A stretch of DNA of 64,000 bases from CAWEWH01 sp963812775 (GTDB lineage: Bacteria; Pseudomonadota; Alphaproteobacteria; Rhizobiales; Beijerinckiaceae). Location: assembly GCA_963812775.1 (NCBI GenBank), contig CAWEWH010000001.1, positions 124,001 through 188,000 of the forward strand. Reading direction: 5' to 3'. Of the stretch, positions 8,742 through 18,968 are shown piece by piece. How positions within the stretch are numbered: the first letter of the stretch is position 1; every line of letters starts with the position of its first letter. The position numbers and the translations under genes are program-made. The notes beneath the pieces were generated by a model. That model was not told the DNA's origin. It saw nothing but the letters and a program-made list of their open reading frames with translations, and made no database searches.

Positions 8742-11700
8742 TGGCGCTCTCCTTCCTTCGCAATCGTGGCCCCGGCCCGAGGCAGCACGATGCGAAACTC
8801 GGTAAAGTGGCCCAGCTCGGTCTCAACCTCGATCGTGCCCGCGTGCTGCTTCACCACGATGTCGTGGCTCAGCGAGAGGCCGAGCCCGGTCCCTTCGCCC
8901 GCTGGCTTGGTGGTGAAGAACGGATTGAACATCTTGGCCTTCACGTCTGCCGGTATGCCATTGCCGTTGTCCCTGATGCGAATCTCCACCCGATCGCCGA
9001 GGTTTTTCGTGGCAGCGCTGAGGGTGGGCGCGAAGGTGCCGCCCGGGTCCTGGGCGCTTCGATTGGTGGCGGCATAGAAGCCGTTTGAGATCAGGTTGAG
9101 TAGCACCCGTGTGATCTCCTGCGGGAAGAGATCGGCCTCGCCGGCCTCCGGATCGAGCGCCTTCTCGAGCGTGATGTTGAACCCCTGCCGTTCCGCGCGT
9201 GCGCCGTGATACGCGAGATTGAGAACTCTCCTCAACGATGGCATTCACGTCCGAGAGATAGTGCTCGCCAGAGCTTTGCCGCGAGTGCAGCAGCATGTTC
9301 TTGACGATTGAGTCGCCCGCTTTCCGTGCTGCACGACGCGTTCGAGGTTGCCGCGCAGCATGTCGGTGATCTCGCCAATCTCGCCGTGAAGATTTTTGCC
9401 AAGCGTCGCCTTGCCGAGCGCCTCGCCGAGTTCGTCTAGAAGCTCGCCCGACAGGGCCGCAAAATTGTTGACGAAATTGAGCGGGTTTTTGATCTCGTGC
9501 GCGATGCCGGCCGTCAACTGCCCGAGCGACGCGAGCTTCTCGGTCTGCACGAGGCGGTCCTGCGCCGTTCTCAACTCCTCTAGAGATTTGCTCAGTTCTT
9601 GCGTGCGGGCCTCCACGCTCTCGAAGAGGCGGACGTTCTCGATGGCGATTGCCGCCTGATCTGCAAAGGTTGATACGAGTTCGATCTGCTTGTCTGTGAA
9701 GGGCCTCACTTCTGAACGCGTCAACGCTAGTACGCCTACGGGGACGCCTTCGCGCAGCATTGGTACGCCAAGAATTGTGCGGAAGTCGCCGAGCCGCTGC
9801 CCCTCGATGAAGGAATACTCGGGGTCCGCCTTCACGTCGGGAATATGGATCGCCTTGCCTTCGAGCAACACCCGCCCGGTTACCGAGCCACGCTCAGGCT
9901 CGACTGACACCGTTCTGACATACGCCATGAATTCCGGCGAGAACCCGTAGCTCTCGGCGCGAAAGAAGGTGCCCTGCCTTTGGCGTGTGATGGTGGCTTT
10001 ATCGGCTTCGCACAGACGAGCAGCCGACTCGACCAGCGTCTGCAGCACCGTCTCCAGATCGAACGTCGAACGGCTGATAACTTTCAGTACGTCCGCCGTC
10101 GCAGTCTGCTGGCGTAAGGACTCGGCAAGATCTTCGGTGCGTGACCTAACTTCGTCAAAGAGCCGCGTATTCTCAATGGCAATTACAGCCTGGTCTGCGA
10201 AGGTTTTCAGGAGATCTTCTTGTGCTTGCTGCACCGGCCCGGCTTCAGCCCAACCGACCACGATGACCCCCACGACCTCGCCTTCACGTAGCATTGGTAC
10301 ACCCAGAACCCTCCGCCACCCAGTTGAGGGGAACCGATGATCGTAGTCAGGATCAGCAAAGGCGTCCTCCAGCCGCACAATGGATTTGCTCAGCACAACC
10401 CTTCCAGAAACCTGCGAATGATCCGGTTTCATAGGGTACTTGGACTTTATGAGGTCGACATAATGCGGCCCCTTGCTTTGGCTGGCAGCGAAATGCAAGA
10501 CCGCCCCGTCGAACGTGAAGACATTGGCGAACAAACCGTCGCAGAGTGAAAGCGCGCTTTGAACTATCATGTCGAAAACGGGCTGCACGTCGGTCTTTGA
10601 CGTGCTGATCACTCGCAAAAGTTCTGCCGTCGCTGTCTGTTGCTGCAACGCAGCGGTGAGCGCTCGGGTTCGCGATTGCACCTCCTCAAAGAGGCGTACA
10701 TTCTCAATCGCGATCACGGCCTGGTCGGCAAAGGTGGTGACGAGCTCGACGTGCTTTTCGCTGAACGGCTTGACGGCCGAGCGTCCGACCACAAACGCTC
10801 CGATCGCGGCACCCGCCCGCAAGAGTGGAACGGCGAGCACAGTATTGTTGCCCGCGCGACGCGACCGCTCCCGAGTAGCTTCGTCTAAAACCGCGGTGTC
10901 GTTCAGGACATCGATAATATGGATCGTCTTCGCCTCAGAAATGGCGCGGGCGCTAAGCGACGGACCCCCAAGCGGAATCGGATTTTTCTTGACGTACTCG
11001 ATGAAGTCGCGCGGATAGCCGTGCTGCGCGGCAAAGTGGTTGTAGCCTTCGCGCGACATGTGAATGACGGTCCGATCCGCCTCGCACAGCCTGGTTGCGG
11101 ACTCTGCGAGCGTGTCGAGCACCGGTTGCAGGTCGAAGGCCGAACGGCTGATCACCTTGAGCACATCCGCTGTCGCGGTTTGCTGCTGCAAAGACTCCTG
11201 CAGCTCCTTGAGCAGCCGCGCGTTCTCGATTGCGATCACGGCCTGCCGCGCGAAGTTGGTGAGCAATTCGATTTGCTTTTCCTTAAACGGCCGCACCTCC
11301 TGTCGAAAGATGGTAATCGAGCCCACCAGCTCACCTTCCTTCAGCATCGGCACGATGACGATGGTGCGGGCACCTCCCTCATTGACGAATGCGGTGACGG
11401 CGGGATCGCCCTCGCGATAAGGCACGTCCGCCCGCAAATCGGCGATGTGTACGATCTGCTTGGTGTTGGCGACCCGGCCAAGACCGCCTTCGGGATGGGG
11501 ATAGAAGAGCATCCCGAGCCGCACGTTGGCGAAGCCGGGGGGCGCGTTGTGCAATGCGACCGTCTTGAACCCCTTGCCGTCATAGAGATTGAGCGTGCCG
11601 AACTCGGCGCCACAGACGCGCGTGGCATTGGCCAGGAGTGAATTGAACACCGGTTTCAGGTCGCCTGGCGAGCTGCCAATGACGCTGAGCACATCGGCCG

Positions 11701-14050
11701 TCGCGGTTTGCTGTTCGAGCGATTCTGTCAGTTCCTTTGCTCGCGCCTGCGCCTCGTTGAAGAGGCGGACATTCTCTATGGCGATCACCGCTTGGTCTGC
11801 GAATGTGATTGCAAGTTCGATTTGTTTGTCCGTGAACGGCTCGGGTAGCGTTTTGGCGAGGAAGATGACGCCGACCACCCTTTCGTCGCGCAACAAAGGT
11901 ACGCCAAGCGCGGCCCGGTAGCCCCCGATCTTCTGAGATTCACTCCAAGTGTACCCCGCGTCGGCTAGAACGTCTGGGATATGGATAACCCGCGCTTCCA
12001 TTGCGCAGCGGCCGGTTATGCTCCCCCGGTCCACGGGGACATCTCGAAGCTTGAAGTAGTCTCTTATTCGCGCGTGTTCCTCAGCGGCGTGGCCAAAGCC
12101 TGCGGCCCAGTGGAAGAAATCGCCCTCGCGTTGGAATATCCACGAGTGATCGGCACCGCACAGACGTGTCGCCGACTCGACGAGCGTGTCGAGCACGGCC
12201 TGCAGATCGAACGTCGAACGGCTGATGACCTTCAGTACGTCCGCGGTCGCCGTTTGTTGCTGCAGTGATTCTGAGAGATCGCGCGTTCGTTCGCGAAGCT
12301 CGTTGATCAGACGGGCGTTCTCTATGGCAATGACGGCCTGGCTGGCGAAGCTCGCGATCAGATCGAGCTGCTTATCGGTGAAGGGCCGGATCTCCTGACG
12401 ATAGATGGCGATAGTGCCGATCAGCTTGTCGTCCGTAAGCATCGGGGCGAGGGCGATTGAGCGCGCGCCGCCAAGATCGGAAAGCGCCGCGACCACTGGG
12501 TCGCGATCGAGGTAAGGCTGAGCCGCCCGGATATCCTCGATCTGGATTACTCGCTTCGAGCGAACGATTTGGCCAAGGCCGCTTTCCGTATGAGGATGAA
12601 ACAGCGGCTGCCGGCGGATCTCGGAGGCATACGCTTCAGGCACGTTGTGAAGGGCGACGGTTCTGAAGGCGCCATCTTCATAGAGGTTCAAGGATCCGAA
12701 CTTGGCGCCGCATAATCGCGTCGCATTTTCGAGCATGGCGCGGAAGACAGGCTCCAAGTCACCCGACGAGCTGCTGATAACCCTCAGAACGTTTGCCGTC
12801 GCGGTCTGCTGGTGCAGCGATTCGCTTAGCTCAACGGTTCGTGCCTGCACCTCCTCGAAAAGCCGCACGTTCTCGATTGCGATTACGGCCTGGTCCGCGA
12901 AGGTCGAAACGAGATCGATTTGCTTGTCCGTGAAGGGTGCCACGACATTTCGCACCAGCGATATGACGCCGATCGGCTCGCCCTGACGCATGAGCGGTAC
13001 GCCGAGCATCGTACGAAAACCGCCCTGCTGTTGCGCCTCGAGCCAAGTGTACTCCGGATCCTCGAGCACATCGTGGATGTGAATGATCCTGGATTCGAGC
13101 ACTGTGCGCGCAACAAGCGTGTTGCGCCCCGGCGCGATTGCTCGCTCTCTGATGAGCTCGGCGTATTCGTTGGAATAGCCGTACGACACGGCGAGGCGAT
13201 AGACGCCCCCTTCGCGCAGGAAGATGAACGAATGCTCGGCCTGGCACAGTCGCATCGCCAACTCGACCAGCGTCTCGAGCACCGGCTTCAGATCGAACGT
13301 CGAGCGGCTGATCACCTTGAGAACGTCGGCGGTTGCGGACTGCTGGTGAAGCGATTCGGTCAGCTCCTCGGAGCGCAACTGCACCTCTTTGAACAGCCGT
13401 ACGTTCTCGATGGCGACGACCGCCTGATCGGCGAGACTTTCGACGAGTGCGATTTGCGCTGGCGTGAATGGTTTCACGTTACGTCTTGCGCATCCGATGA
13501 CGCCGATAGGCCTGCCCTGCAATAGGATGGGAACGCCGAGGAAGGTCCTGTAGCGGAGTACTGATTGCAGCGCCGTACGAGTGCGCGCGTCGTAGTCGAT
13601 CTCCGCCAAAACGTCTTCAAACTGCACTGTCTTGCCATCGACGAAGGCGCGGCCCATCACGTAGTTGCGGGCCGGCACGCGCGGGAAGAGGCTCTGGAAG
13701 GCGGCCGTCTCCTCGGGCGCGAGATTGTTCGTCGCAGCAAGGTGAATGAGCCCGTCCTCGAAACGCGCAACCGCGGTGAACCCGGCTTCGCAAAGCCGTG
13801 CGGCATGCGCCACAATGGCGTCGAAGACCGGCTTCGCATCGGAGCGGGAGGCCGCTATCAGGCGCAGGATTTCGCTCTTTGCTGCGCTCTCCTGGCGCAA
13901 TGAGTTGAGCTCTCGGGCGCGAGCGTCGACCCGCTTCTTTGCCGCGCCGCCCTGACGTTGTGTCTTGCTTGCGACCTGCCTGGCTTTTTGGGCACGCGAC
14001 GGTTTGTGAGGTGTGCCGACCTTTCCACCAGCTTTGGCGCGTTTGCCCAT
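8738..14050 (-). CDS. Multi-GAF sensor histidine kinase (eight GAF domains), frameshifted near the 3' end
   Basis: I start it at the ATG at 14050, preceded by GGAAGGGG. After a basic N-terminus (about 60 residues) come eight GAF domains of roughly 180 residues each, covering about residues 60-1490. Then come HisKA, with phospho-acceptor His in GIAHEIKNPLN, and HATPase_c (N box NLISNGFYAA, DNGNGIP, GEGTGLGLSLS). No membrane segment is seen, so the kinase is cytoplasmic. Odd-numbered GAFs share a DxxPVF pattern and even-numbered ones share SRSTFDLxxVLxTL. Frame changes near 9320 and 9225 separate HisKA from HATPase; joined, the sequence is normal. Partners are the two receiver genes that follow. 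The ligand is unknown. Confidence 0.88.
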
Positions 14051-14241
14051 TGTGCCCCTTCCCGTGCCCGAAGTGCTGGACAATATCGCCCCTTGGTTCG
14101 AAGGCAAATGACGCCGTGTTACAAGATTGCCAGAGGTTGCATTGCCACTTGGTGCGGCCGTTGCGAGGAAGCCCTCGCCCGCCGGCGCCAGGACCTGAGG
14201 TTGGTCGATCTCGGCGGACGAAGTAGTTTAGCTGGACCAAC

Positions 14242-14265
14242 GTCCGCTTCGGGTCATAGGCGGAC
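14242..14265. repeat. Intergenic hairpin repeat, GTCCGC...GCGGAC, copy 1
   Basis: GTCCGC (14242-14247) and GCGGAC (14260-14265) form a 6-base stem around a loop containing TTCGGGTCA. This form is familiar from dispersed intergenic repeats of rhizobial relatives. A second, divergent copy follows 22 bases later. Confidence 0.6.
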
Positions 14266-14286
14266 CTGAGCGACATGTCTGACGTA

Positions 14287-14313
14287 CGTCCGCTTATCTA
14301 ACAATAGCGGACG
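14287..14313. repeat. Intergenic hairpin repeat, CGTCCGC...GCGGACG, copy 2
   Basis: CGTCCGC (14287-14293) pairs with GCGGACG (14307-14313) around a 13-base A/T-rich loop. The stem matches the neighbouring copy but the loop differs, which suggests that pairing rather than loop sequence is kept. Confidence 0.55.
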
Positions 14314-14471
14314 CGTCCTCGGCACTCGCAAAGGTCGGGAGAGTGCCAGCAGCGGGAGTGGCCCACCTCATTCGATCCCTGGGCGCGGGAAGAGGACATC
14401 GGGAATCGTGAAGCCACGTGGCGTTTTTGAGATTCTCGTGCGGGCAGAAGTAGCGTTCTCTCCTTGCAATC

Positions 14472-15261
14472 TCAAAGCGCCGTGGCCAAGGTTGCAACCC
14501 CCCAGCCTACGAGCCCGGCGCCTGCGGCTCGCCCTGTCCAATGGCCCGCCGGGGCGAGTTTTTCGACCAAGACAAAGAGAGCGAGACCGGCAATCCAGCC
14601 AGGTTCATGACGCCACCGACGAAGAGCAGCAACATCAGCAGCCAGCAACAGCCGAGGCAGTAGGCGCCGTGCCGCAGCCCCATGACGAAGGCGCCCTGCG
14701 ACCCCTTCGCGCCATTGCGTCATGATGAACTCCAGCGGCGAGCGGCAGCGCGGAGGCAGGCCTGCTTCAGTGGCGTCCATTGGTAGAGGCCGGCGGCGAT
14801 CAGCACCGCTCCGGCCAGCGCGAGTGCTCGTCATCTCCATCATCGGCGAGAGCAGCGCCGCCTGCTCGAGCCCCGAACTGAAGCCCGACGGCCGCCAGGC
14901 TGAATGCAGCCCAGACCACGACATAGCCGGCGGCGAACACACCCGAGCCGACGGTCGTCGCCTCTCGCCTCGCCGCGCCCGCGCGATGGTGCCGTAGAGC
15001 AGGATCATCGGCGCGGCGCTCGGCAGCATCATCGCCGCCATCATGACAGCCCACATGCCGAGCACGAGCAGCAGCGTAGCCCGGTCGTCCATGGCTCGCA
15101 TGCGCATCGGCATGAGCATGCCGTTCATCTCGTGCATGCTCATGCCGGCGCCGGCCAGCAGGTATGCCCAGGAGCCAGCACGATGACCGCCAGTCAGACC
15201 TGAGACGACGAGAAGGCGATCTCGCCGCAGCGCGCTCTGCGATGCAAGGAGCCAGCGACAT
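14472..15261 (-). CDS. DUF2182 membrane protein, frameshifted
   Basis: Joining reading frames from the ATG at 15261 to the stop at 14472 gives a DUF2182 protein of about 260 residues. Recognisable parts are the Met-rich GMSMHEMNGMLMPMRMRAMDD, LLVLGMWAVMMAAMMLPSAAP and SPLEFIMTQWREG. Several short hydrophobic segments make it an inner-membrane protein. The family is described as a predicted metal-binding integral membrane protein. At least four frame changes occur (near 15225, 14960, 14840 and 14680), more densely than elsewhere, so it may be a real pseudogene. It follows the DUF1326 gene, a pairing common in these bacteria. Confidence 0.65.
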
Positions 15262-15305
15262 CACTGAGAAAGTCTGCTCCGTGATTGCGGCGAAGCGCTC
15301 GCCGG

Positions 15306-15938
15306 CTAGGCCGCGACGCCCTGCGGCGTCTGCACGACGTGCGCCAGCGTGCTGTGGGTGCCCTTGGTCTCGAACTTGATCGCTCCGGTGCTCTGGATAT
15401 TGGCGGAGGCGATCTCGCCCTCGATGTGCTCGAACCCTTCCGGCATGACGACCTGGATGCGGTGCGGCGCGCCCGGTCACCGGGTTCTTGATCGGCTCGA
15501 CATCGGTCTCGAGCACGCCGGGGATGCTGAGACGGGCCGTCCGCGCGTCCTTGTCGAACTGGAACGTCACGGAGCAAAGATCGGATCATGCATCTTGGTG
15601 ACGATCAGGCTGAAGATGTGGAAGAGCGTTCCTTCCGCCGAGTTCTGTCCGGACATGATGTTGAACAGCGCCTCGCGCTGCGCGGGCTGGCCCGCTCGTC
15701 GATGATCGGCTGGGCTTGGCCGTTGCCTTCGTGCAGAGGCCCCGGAAAGGCGACGGTCACGAAGAAGCTCAGCCCATCGAGCTTAACGTCCTCGAAATGG
15801 CCCTTCGTGATGCGCATGCCCAGGAGACCCTGGCAATTCGCCGTTGGTCGGCCTCGCGTTGAAATCGCAGGGACAACCGAAGGCGCAATTGCAGTTCTTG
15901 ATCCACTCGCCTTCGAGGCGCCAATTGGTTTCGGCCAT
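15306..15938 (-). CDS. DUF1326 domain protein, frameshifted
   Basis: From the ATG at 15938 (GGAGG upstream) the protein starts METNW-like as MAETNWRLEGEWIKNCNC, with the family motif NCNCAFGCPCDFNARP. It then continues in other frames through KGHFEDVKLDGLSFFVTVAF, PIIDERASP, TFQFDKDARTARLSIPG and a C-terminal stretch ending QTPQGVAA. The total of about 210 residues is the usual family size. Frame changes fall near 15830, 15685, 15575 and 15475. The Cys-rich motif hints at metal binding, but the function of the family is not established. Confidence 0.68.
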
Positions 15939-16061
15939 GATTTCCTCCGCATGAAATTCGGTCTTTTCCAGGCTCAAGCATCCAACATCCACTAGTCACA
16001 CTAACACGAAAAAGGCCGCCAAAAAAAGGAAACGCGCCAATCGACTTTGCGTTTGAGAGGG

Positions 16062-16112
16062 CGAATGACGCCCGCTTCGGTCATGAGCCGAAAGGCTCAA
16101 AGCGAGCATACG
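16062..16112. repeat. Intergenic repeat related to one near 1052
   Basis: The stretch CCCGCTTCGG...GAAAGGCTCAAAGCGAGCATA resembles 1052-1097 (CCGCTAAGGG...GAAAGGCTCAAGGGGAGCATT). It lies in the 260-base gap between DUF1326 and the SDR gene, where no gene is credible. Confidence 0.45.
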
Positions 16113-16198
16113 CTTTCCGCTCTTGCCCAGATACCAGACATGCGCCGGTTCGGCGCCATTCAAGAGTAAACGCCCTAGCATTAAACCCATTGCGGTCA

Positions 16199-16930
16199 TC
16201 AGATGAGGATCGTACCAACGCTCGTGCCGCCGCAGACAAATAAGGTCTGACCGGTGACATAGCCGTTCTGGCGGTCGGCGAAGAACATGACCGCCCGCGC
16301 TACGTCCTCAGCGCGCCCCAGCCGCTTCACTGGAATAGCGTTGGCCAGCGCGTCTTCGCGGGCGCTCCCTTTCGGTATCACCTCATGGAACATTTTCGTA
16401 CCGGAGATCGGCCCCGGTGCCACCACGTTGGCGGTAATGCCCAGCGGCGCGAGTTCGAGCGCCCACGTCCGGGTCATGCCGATGATGCCGGCCTTGGTGG
16501 CCGAATAGGCTGTCCGTTCCGCCGCCCCCAGTGCCGCCCGCGACGACAGCATGATGATGCGGCCGAAGCCTCGGCTTTTCATTCCGGGCAGCGTGGCCTG
16601 CACGAGGTGCAGAGCGGCGCCGATGTGGAGCTGCATGAGAGCATGCAAGTCGCTTTCAGTGACGTCGGGCAGCAAGTTCGCCATGATGACGCCGGCGTTA
16701 TGCACCACATGGGTCACCGGCAAACGTTCAGCGATGCGGCCCGCCGTCTCCCGCGTCGCCGCGCCATCGAGGAGATCGACCTCGATTGACGACAAGCGCT
16801 CGTGCGACCAGCCCGGCGCCTGCAGCGCTAGAGAAATGACCTCGTAGCCCGCTGCGAGCATATGACGACAAATCTCGGCGCCGATGCCGGCCGAGCCGCC
16901 CGTGACAATCGCGACGTTGCGATCTCTCAC
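16199..16930 (-). CDS. SDR-family oxidoreductase (last gene of the catabolic operon)
   Basis: A classical short-chain dehydrogenase of about 243 residues: cofactor motif TGGSAGIG, HNAGV (NAG motif), catalytic Ser in LSSRAALG and YSATK (YxxxK). I use the GTG at 16930, which overlaps the stop of the upstream cyclase gene (GTGA) and starts right at the Rossmann strand (RDRNVAIVTGG). An open frame extends upstream but has no family match. Likely role: NAD(P)-dependent oxidation of a hydroxyl intermediate, for example a dihydrodiol made by the Rieske oxygenase of the same operon. The substrate is inferred from context only. Confidence 0.86.
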   Translation of the reverse strand: MRDRNVAIVTGGSAGIGAEICRHMLAAGYEVISLALQAPGWSHERLSSIEVDLLDGAATRETAGRIAERLPVTHVVHNAGVIMANLLPDVTESDLHALMQLHIGAALHLVQATLPGMKSRGFGRIIMLSSRAALGAAERTAYSATKAGIIGMTRTWALELAPLGITANVVAPGPISGTKMFHEVIPKGSAREDALANAIPVKRLGRAEDVARAVMFFADRQNGYVTGQTLFVCGGTSVGTILI

Positions 16931-17715
16931 ACTCTTGCTCCGGAGACCAGCGCGAGCGCGCGCAAGGGGCTGCCTGACCCCTGCTTGATCTTCAGCGGCG
17001 CGGCGACGATGACCGCGCCTTTGGGCGGAAGTTGATTGAGATTGGTGAGGCATTGAAGGCCGTAGCGGCCCTTGCCGTGCATGTAGAAATGTGCGGGATA
17101 AGGTGGGTTGAAATGATGGGCCTGGCCAGCATCGGTGCCGATCGTCTCCGTCCCGAAGCCATGGGCGTCGCGATCCTCCACGAGCCACTTCACTACCTCG
17201 GGCGTGGGCCCAGGCGTGTGCGCGCCGTCCTCCCGCATATTGGCGTAATCGACGTAGGACCTTTTCGACCAGTCTGTGCGCAACAGGATCCAGCTACCCG
17301 CCTCGATGCGGCCGTGCTTTTCCTCCCAGGCTTTCACGAAATCGACTGTGAGGGCGAAGTCGGGGTCGGCGGCACATTCAGACGAGCAGTCGATGACGAC
17401 ACCGGGTGCGATGAATTTTGCCGGTGGGATTGTATCGACGGCATTGTCGGGCAAATCCTTCCCAGACACCCAGTGGATCGGCGCGTCGAAATGCGTGCCG
17501 GTGTGCTCGCCGACGGTGAAGTTATTCCAGTACCACGCAGGGCCGCGGGCATCGTAGCGCGATATCTCTTCGAGACGGAACGGCGCGCACTGCCCAAACT
17601 CGGGCGGGAGCGCGATCGTCGGAAAATCCGGGGATAACGTTTGGGTCAGGTCGACGACGCGGATGTCGCCCGAGGCGACGCCGCGAGCGACGGCGAGAAG
17701 GTCTAAGCCGGACAT
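16927..17715 (-). CDS. Cyclase-family hydrolase (kynurenine formamidase-like, PF04199 type)
   Basis: I start at the ATG at 17715, which has GGAGAG upstream; the protein is 262 residues. The metal-binding motif of the family is HTGTHFDAPIHW near residue 70, and the N-terminal VVDLTQTLSPDFP is also typical. The C-terminal half has DAGQAHHFNPP. Members hydrolyse amide or lactone-like bonds (formylkynurenine, isatin) or act on cyclic intermediates. Here it sits between the DUF35-SDR fusion and an SDR in an aromatic-oxygenase operon, so hydrolysis of a ring-cleavage or lactone intermediate is a reasonable guess. Confidence 0.85.
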   Translation of the reverse strand: MSGLDLLAVARGVASGDIRVVDLTQTLSPDFPTIALPPEFGQCAPFRLEEISRYDARGPAWYWNNFTVGEHTGTHFDAPIHWVSGKDLPDNAVDTIPPAKFIAPGVVIDCSSECAADPDFALTVDFVKAWEEKHGRIEAGSWILLRTDWSKRSYVDYANMREDGAHTPGPTPEVVKWLVEDRDAHGFGTETIGTDAGQAHHFNPPYPAHFYMHGKGRYGLQCLTNLNQLPPKGAVIVAAPLKIKQGSGSPLRALALVSGARV

Positions 17716-17725
17716 ATGTCTCTCC

Positions 17726-18968
17726 TCAGCTTGCGAGCTCGCGCTCAAGAGCCTTCGGGTTGACCGCGAGACGTGCTCGAACGTCTTCGGCGACATCGCC
17801 GACGAACACATCTTCAAGACCCCTCCTCAGCGCGTCGACGACGGCCCTGGCGAGTGTCGCTGGCGCGACCTTGGGCGGTGGCACCGTCTGGAACCACTCG
17901 GTCTCAAGCGGCCCGAAGAAGGCATTGAGCACCTTGACGCCACCCGGCCGCAACTCGGCGCGGAGACATTGCGCTACCGACAGACACGCAGCTTCCACGG
18001 CCGAATGGGCACCGTAAACCGGCCAGTTGGCAAGCGCGTGGACTGACAGCAAGTTCACGAAGGCTGTCGCCGAATTGGCACCATCGGCGCCGCGGAAACG
18101 CAGCGCCGGGCCAAAGGCCTGGGCAAGGCGCATCAAGCCGAAATAGCGCACATCCATCTCGTCTCGCGCAATGGTGACCCCCTGCCGATCGATGATGCCG
18201 CCCGCGCGAGTATGCTCGGCGGTATTGACGATGATGTCGATTCGACCGCCGTTCTGCTGAGCCTGCTCGTTGACCGAACTCACTATCGGTAACGTCGAGC
18301 GGAACGATCTCAACACGCTCGACATGGCACAATGTGTCCATTCCCGCGAAGGGCTTCCATGGGGCGGCGACACCGACAAAGACGATCGCGGCGCCAGCAT
18401 CGGAAAATGCCTGGGCCATGGCCTGACCGACAGCCGTGCGCCCGTCGGTGATGAGCACGCGGCGGAACTTCGGGTCGCAGGTCATCTCGCGCAGCTGCGG
18501 ATCGTCTTGCATGTGGGGTGTCTCTTGGGCAGGCATCGCGACAACCACCGGACTGCCGCTCTTGTCGAGCTTGAGCGCAAGGCGGACGGGCTCGCCTTCA
18601 GTCGTGTCGTCATGCAGATGCGCGACGACGACGGGCCCAGCGTCAAGCTTGACGGCGCCAACGCGCCACGGCGTGCGCTCGCGAAAGTAGGGATCGGTTG
18701 ATATACGCACCGTGGTCTCGGCCACGAGCCTGCCGGATGGGTCGACCTCCCTGAATGGCAGGCGAGCCGACAGGCAAGATGGGCAGGCGTCGCGCGGCGG
18801 ATAGACCACTGCTCCGCAATCCTCGCAAACCTGCAGGGCAAAGCGCCCTTCGGTCGCGGCCGCAGTGAGACCGTGGGCGGCCCGGCTGCGGGCCGCTTGA
18901 GGGCTCAGCGGCGAGCGTGTCTTCTTCAGGGGGTCCTTGCGCTTTGGCGGCTCGAGCGGGCGCGTCAT
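17726..18968 (-). CDS. DUF35 OB-fold/zinc-ribbon protein fused to an atypical SDR domain, frameshifted
   Basis: The gene starts at the ATG at 18968, overlapping the thiolase-like stop (ATGA). Residues about 40-160 form a rubredoxin-like zinc ribbon (CEDCG...CPSC) plus an OB-fold (DUF35), the partner domain of thiolase-like proteins in acyl-CoA metabolism. Without a stop the chain continues into an SDR-like half (RRVLITDGRTAVGQAMAQAF). One frame change near 18285 separates that start from the rest (IDIIVNTAEHTRAGG...). The SDR half is unusual: the Gly-rich loop is TDGRTAVG, and the YxxxK site reads YGAHS, with Ser where Lys is expected. It may bind cofactor without acting as a normal dehydrogenase. 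Confidence 0.75.

Larger units (their letters stand above)
14051..14471. other. Intergenic region with two hairpin repeats
   Basis: This is the upstream region of the multi-GAF kinase. Apart from the two GTCCGC/GCGGAC hairpins listed separately, I see no gene or clear promoter. Confidence 0.4.

Noticed and set aside
15996..16199. A 67-codon minus-strand gene
   Set aside because: It translates the intergenic repeat; no ribosome site or conserved motif.
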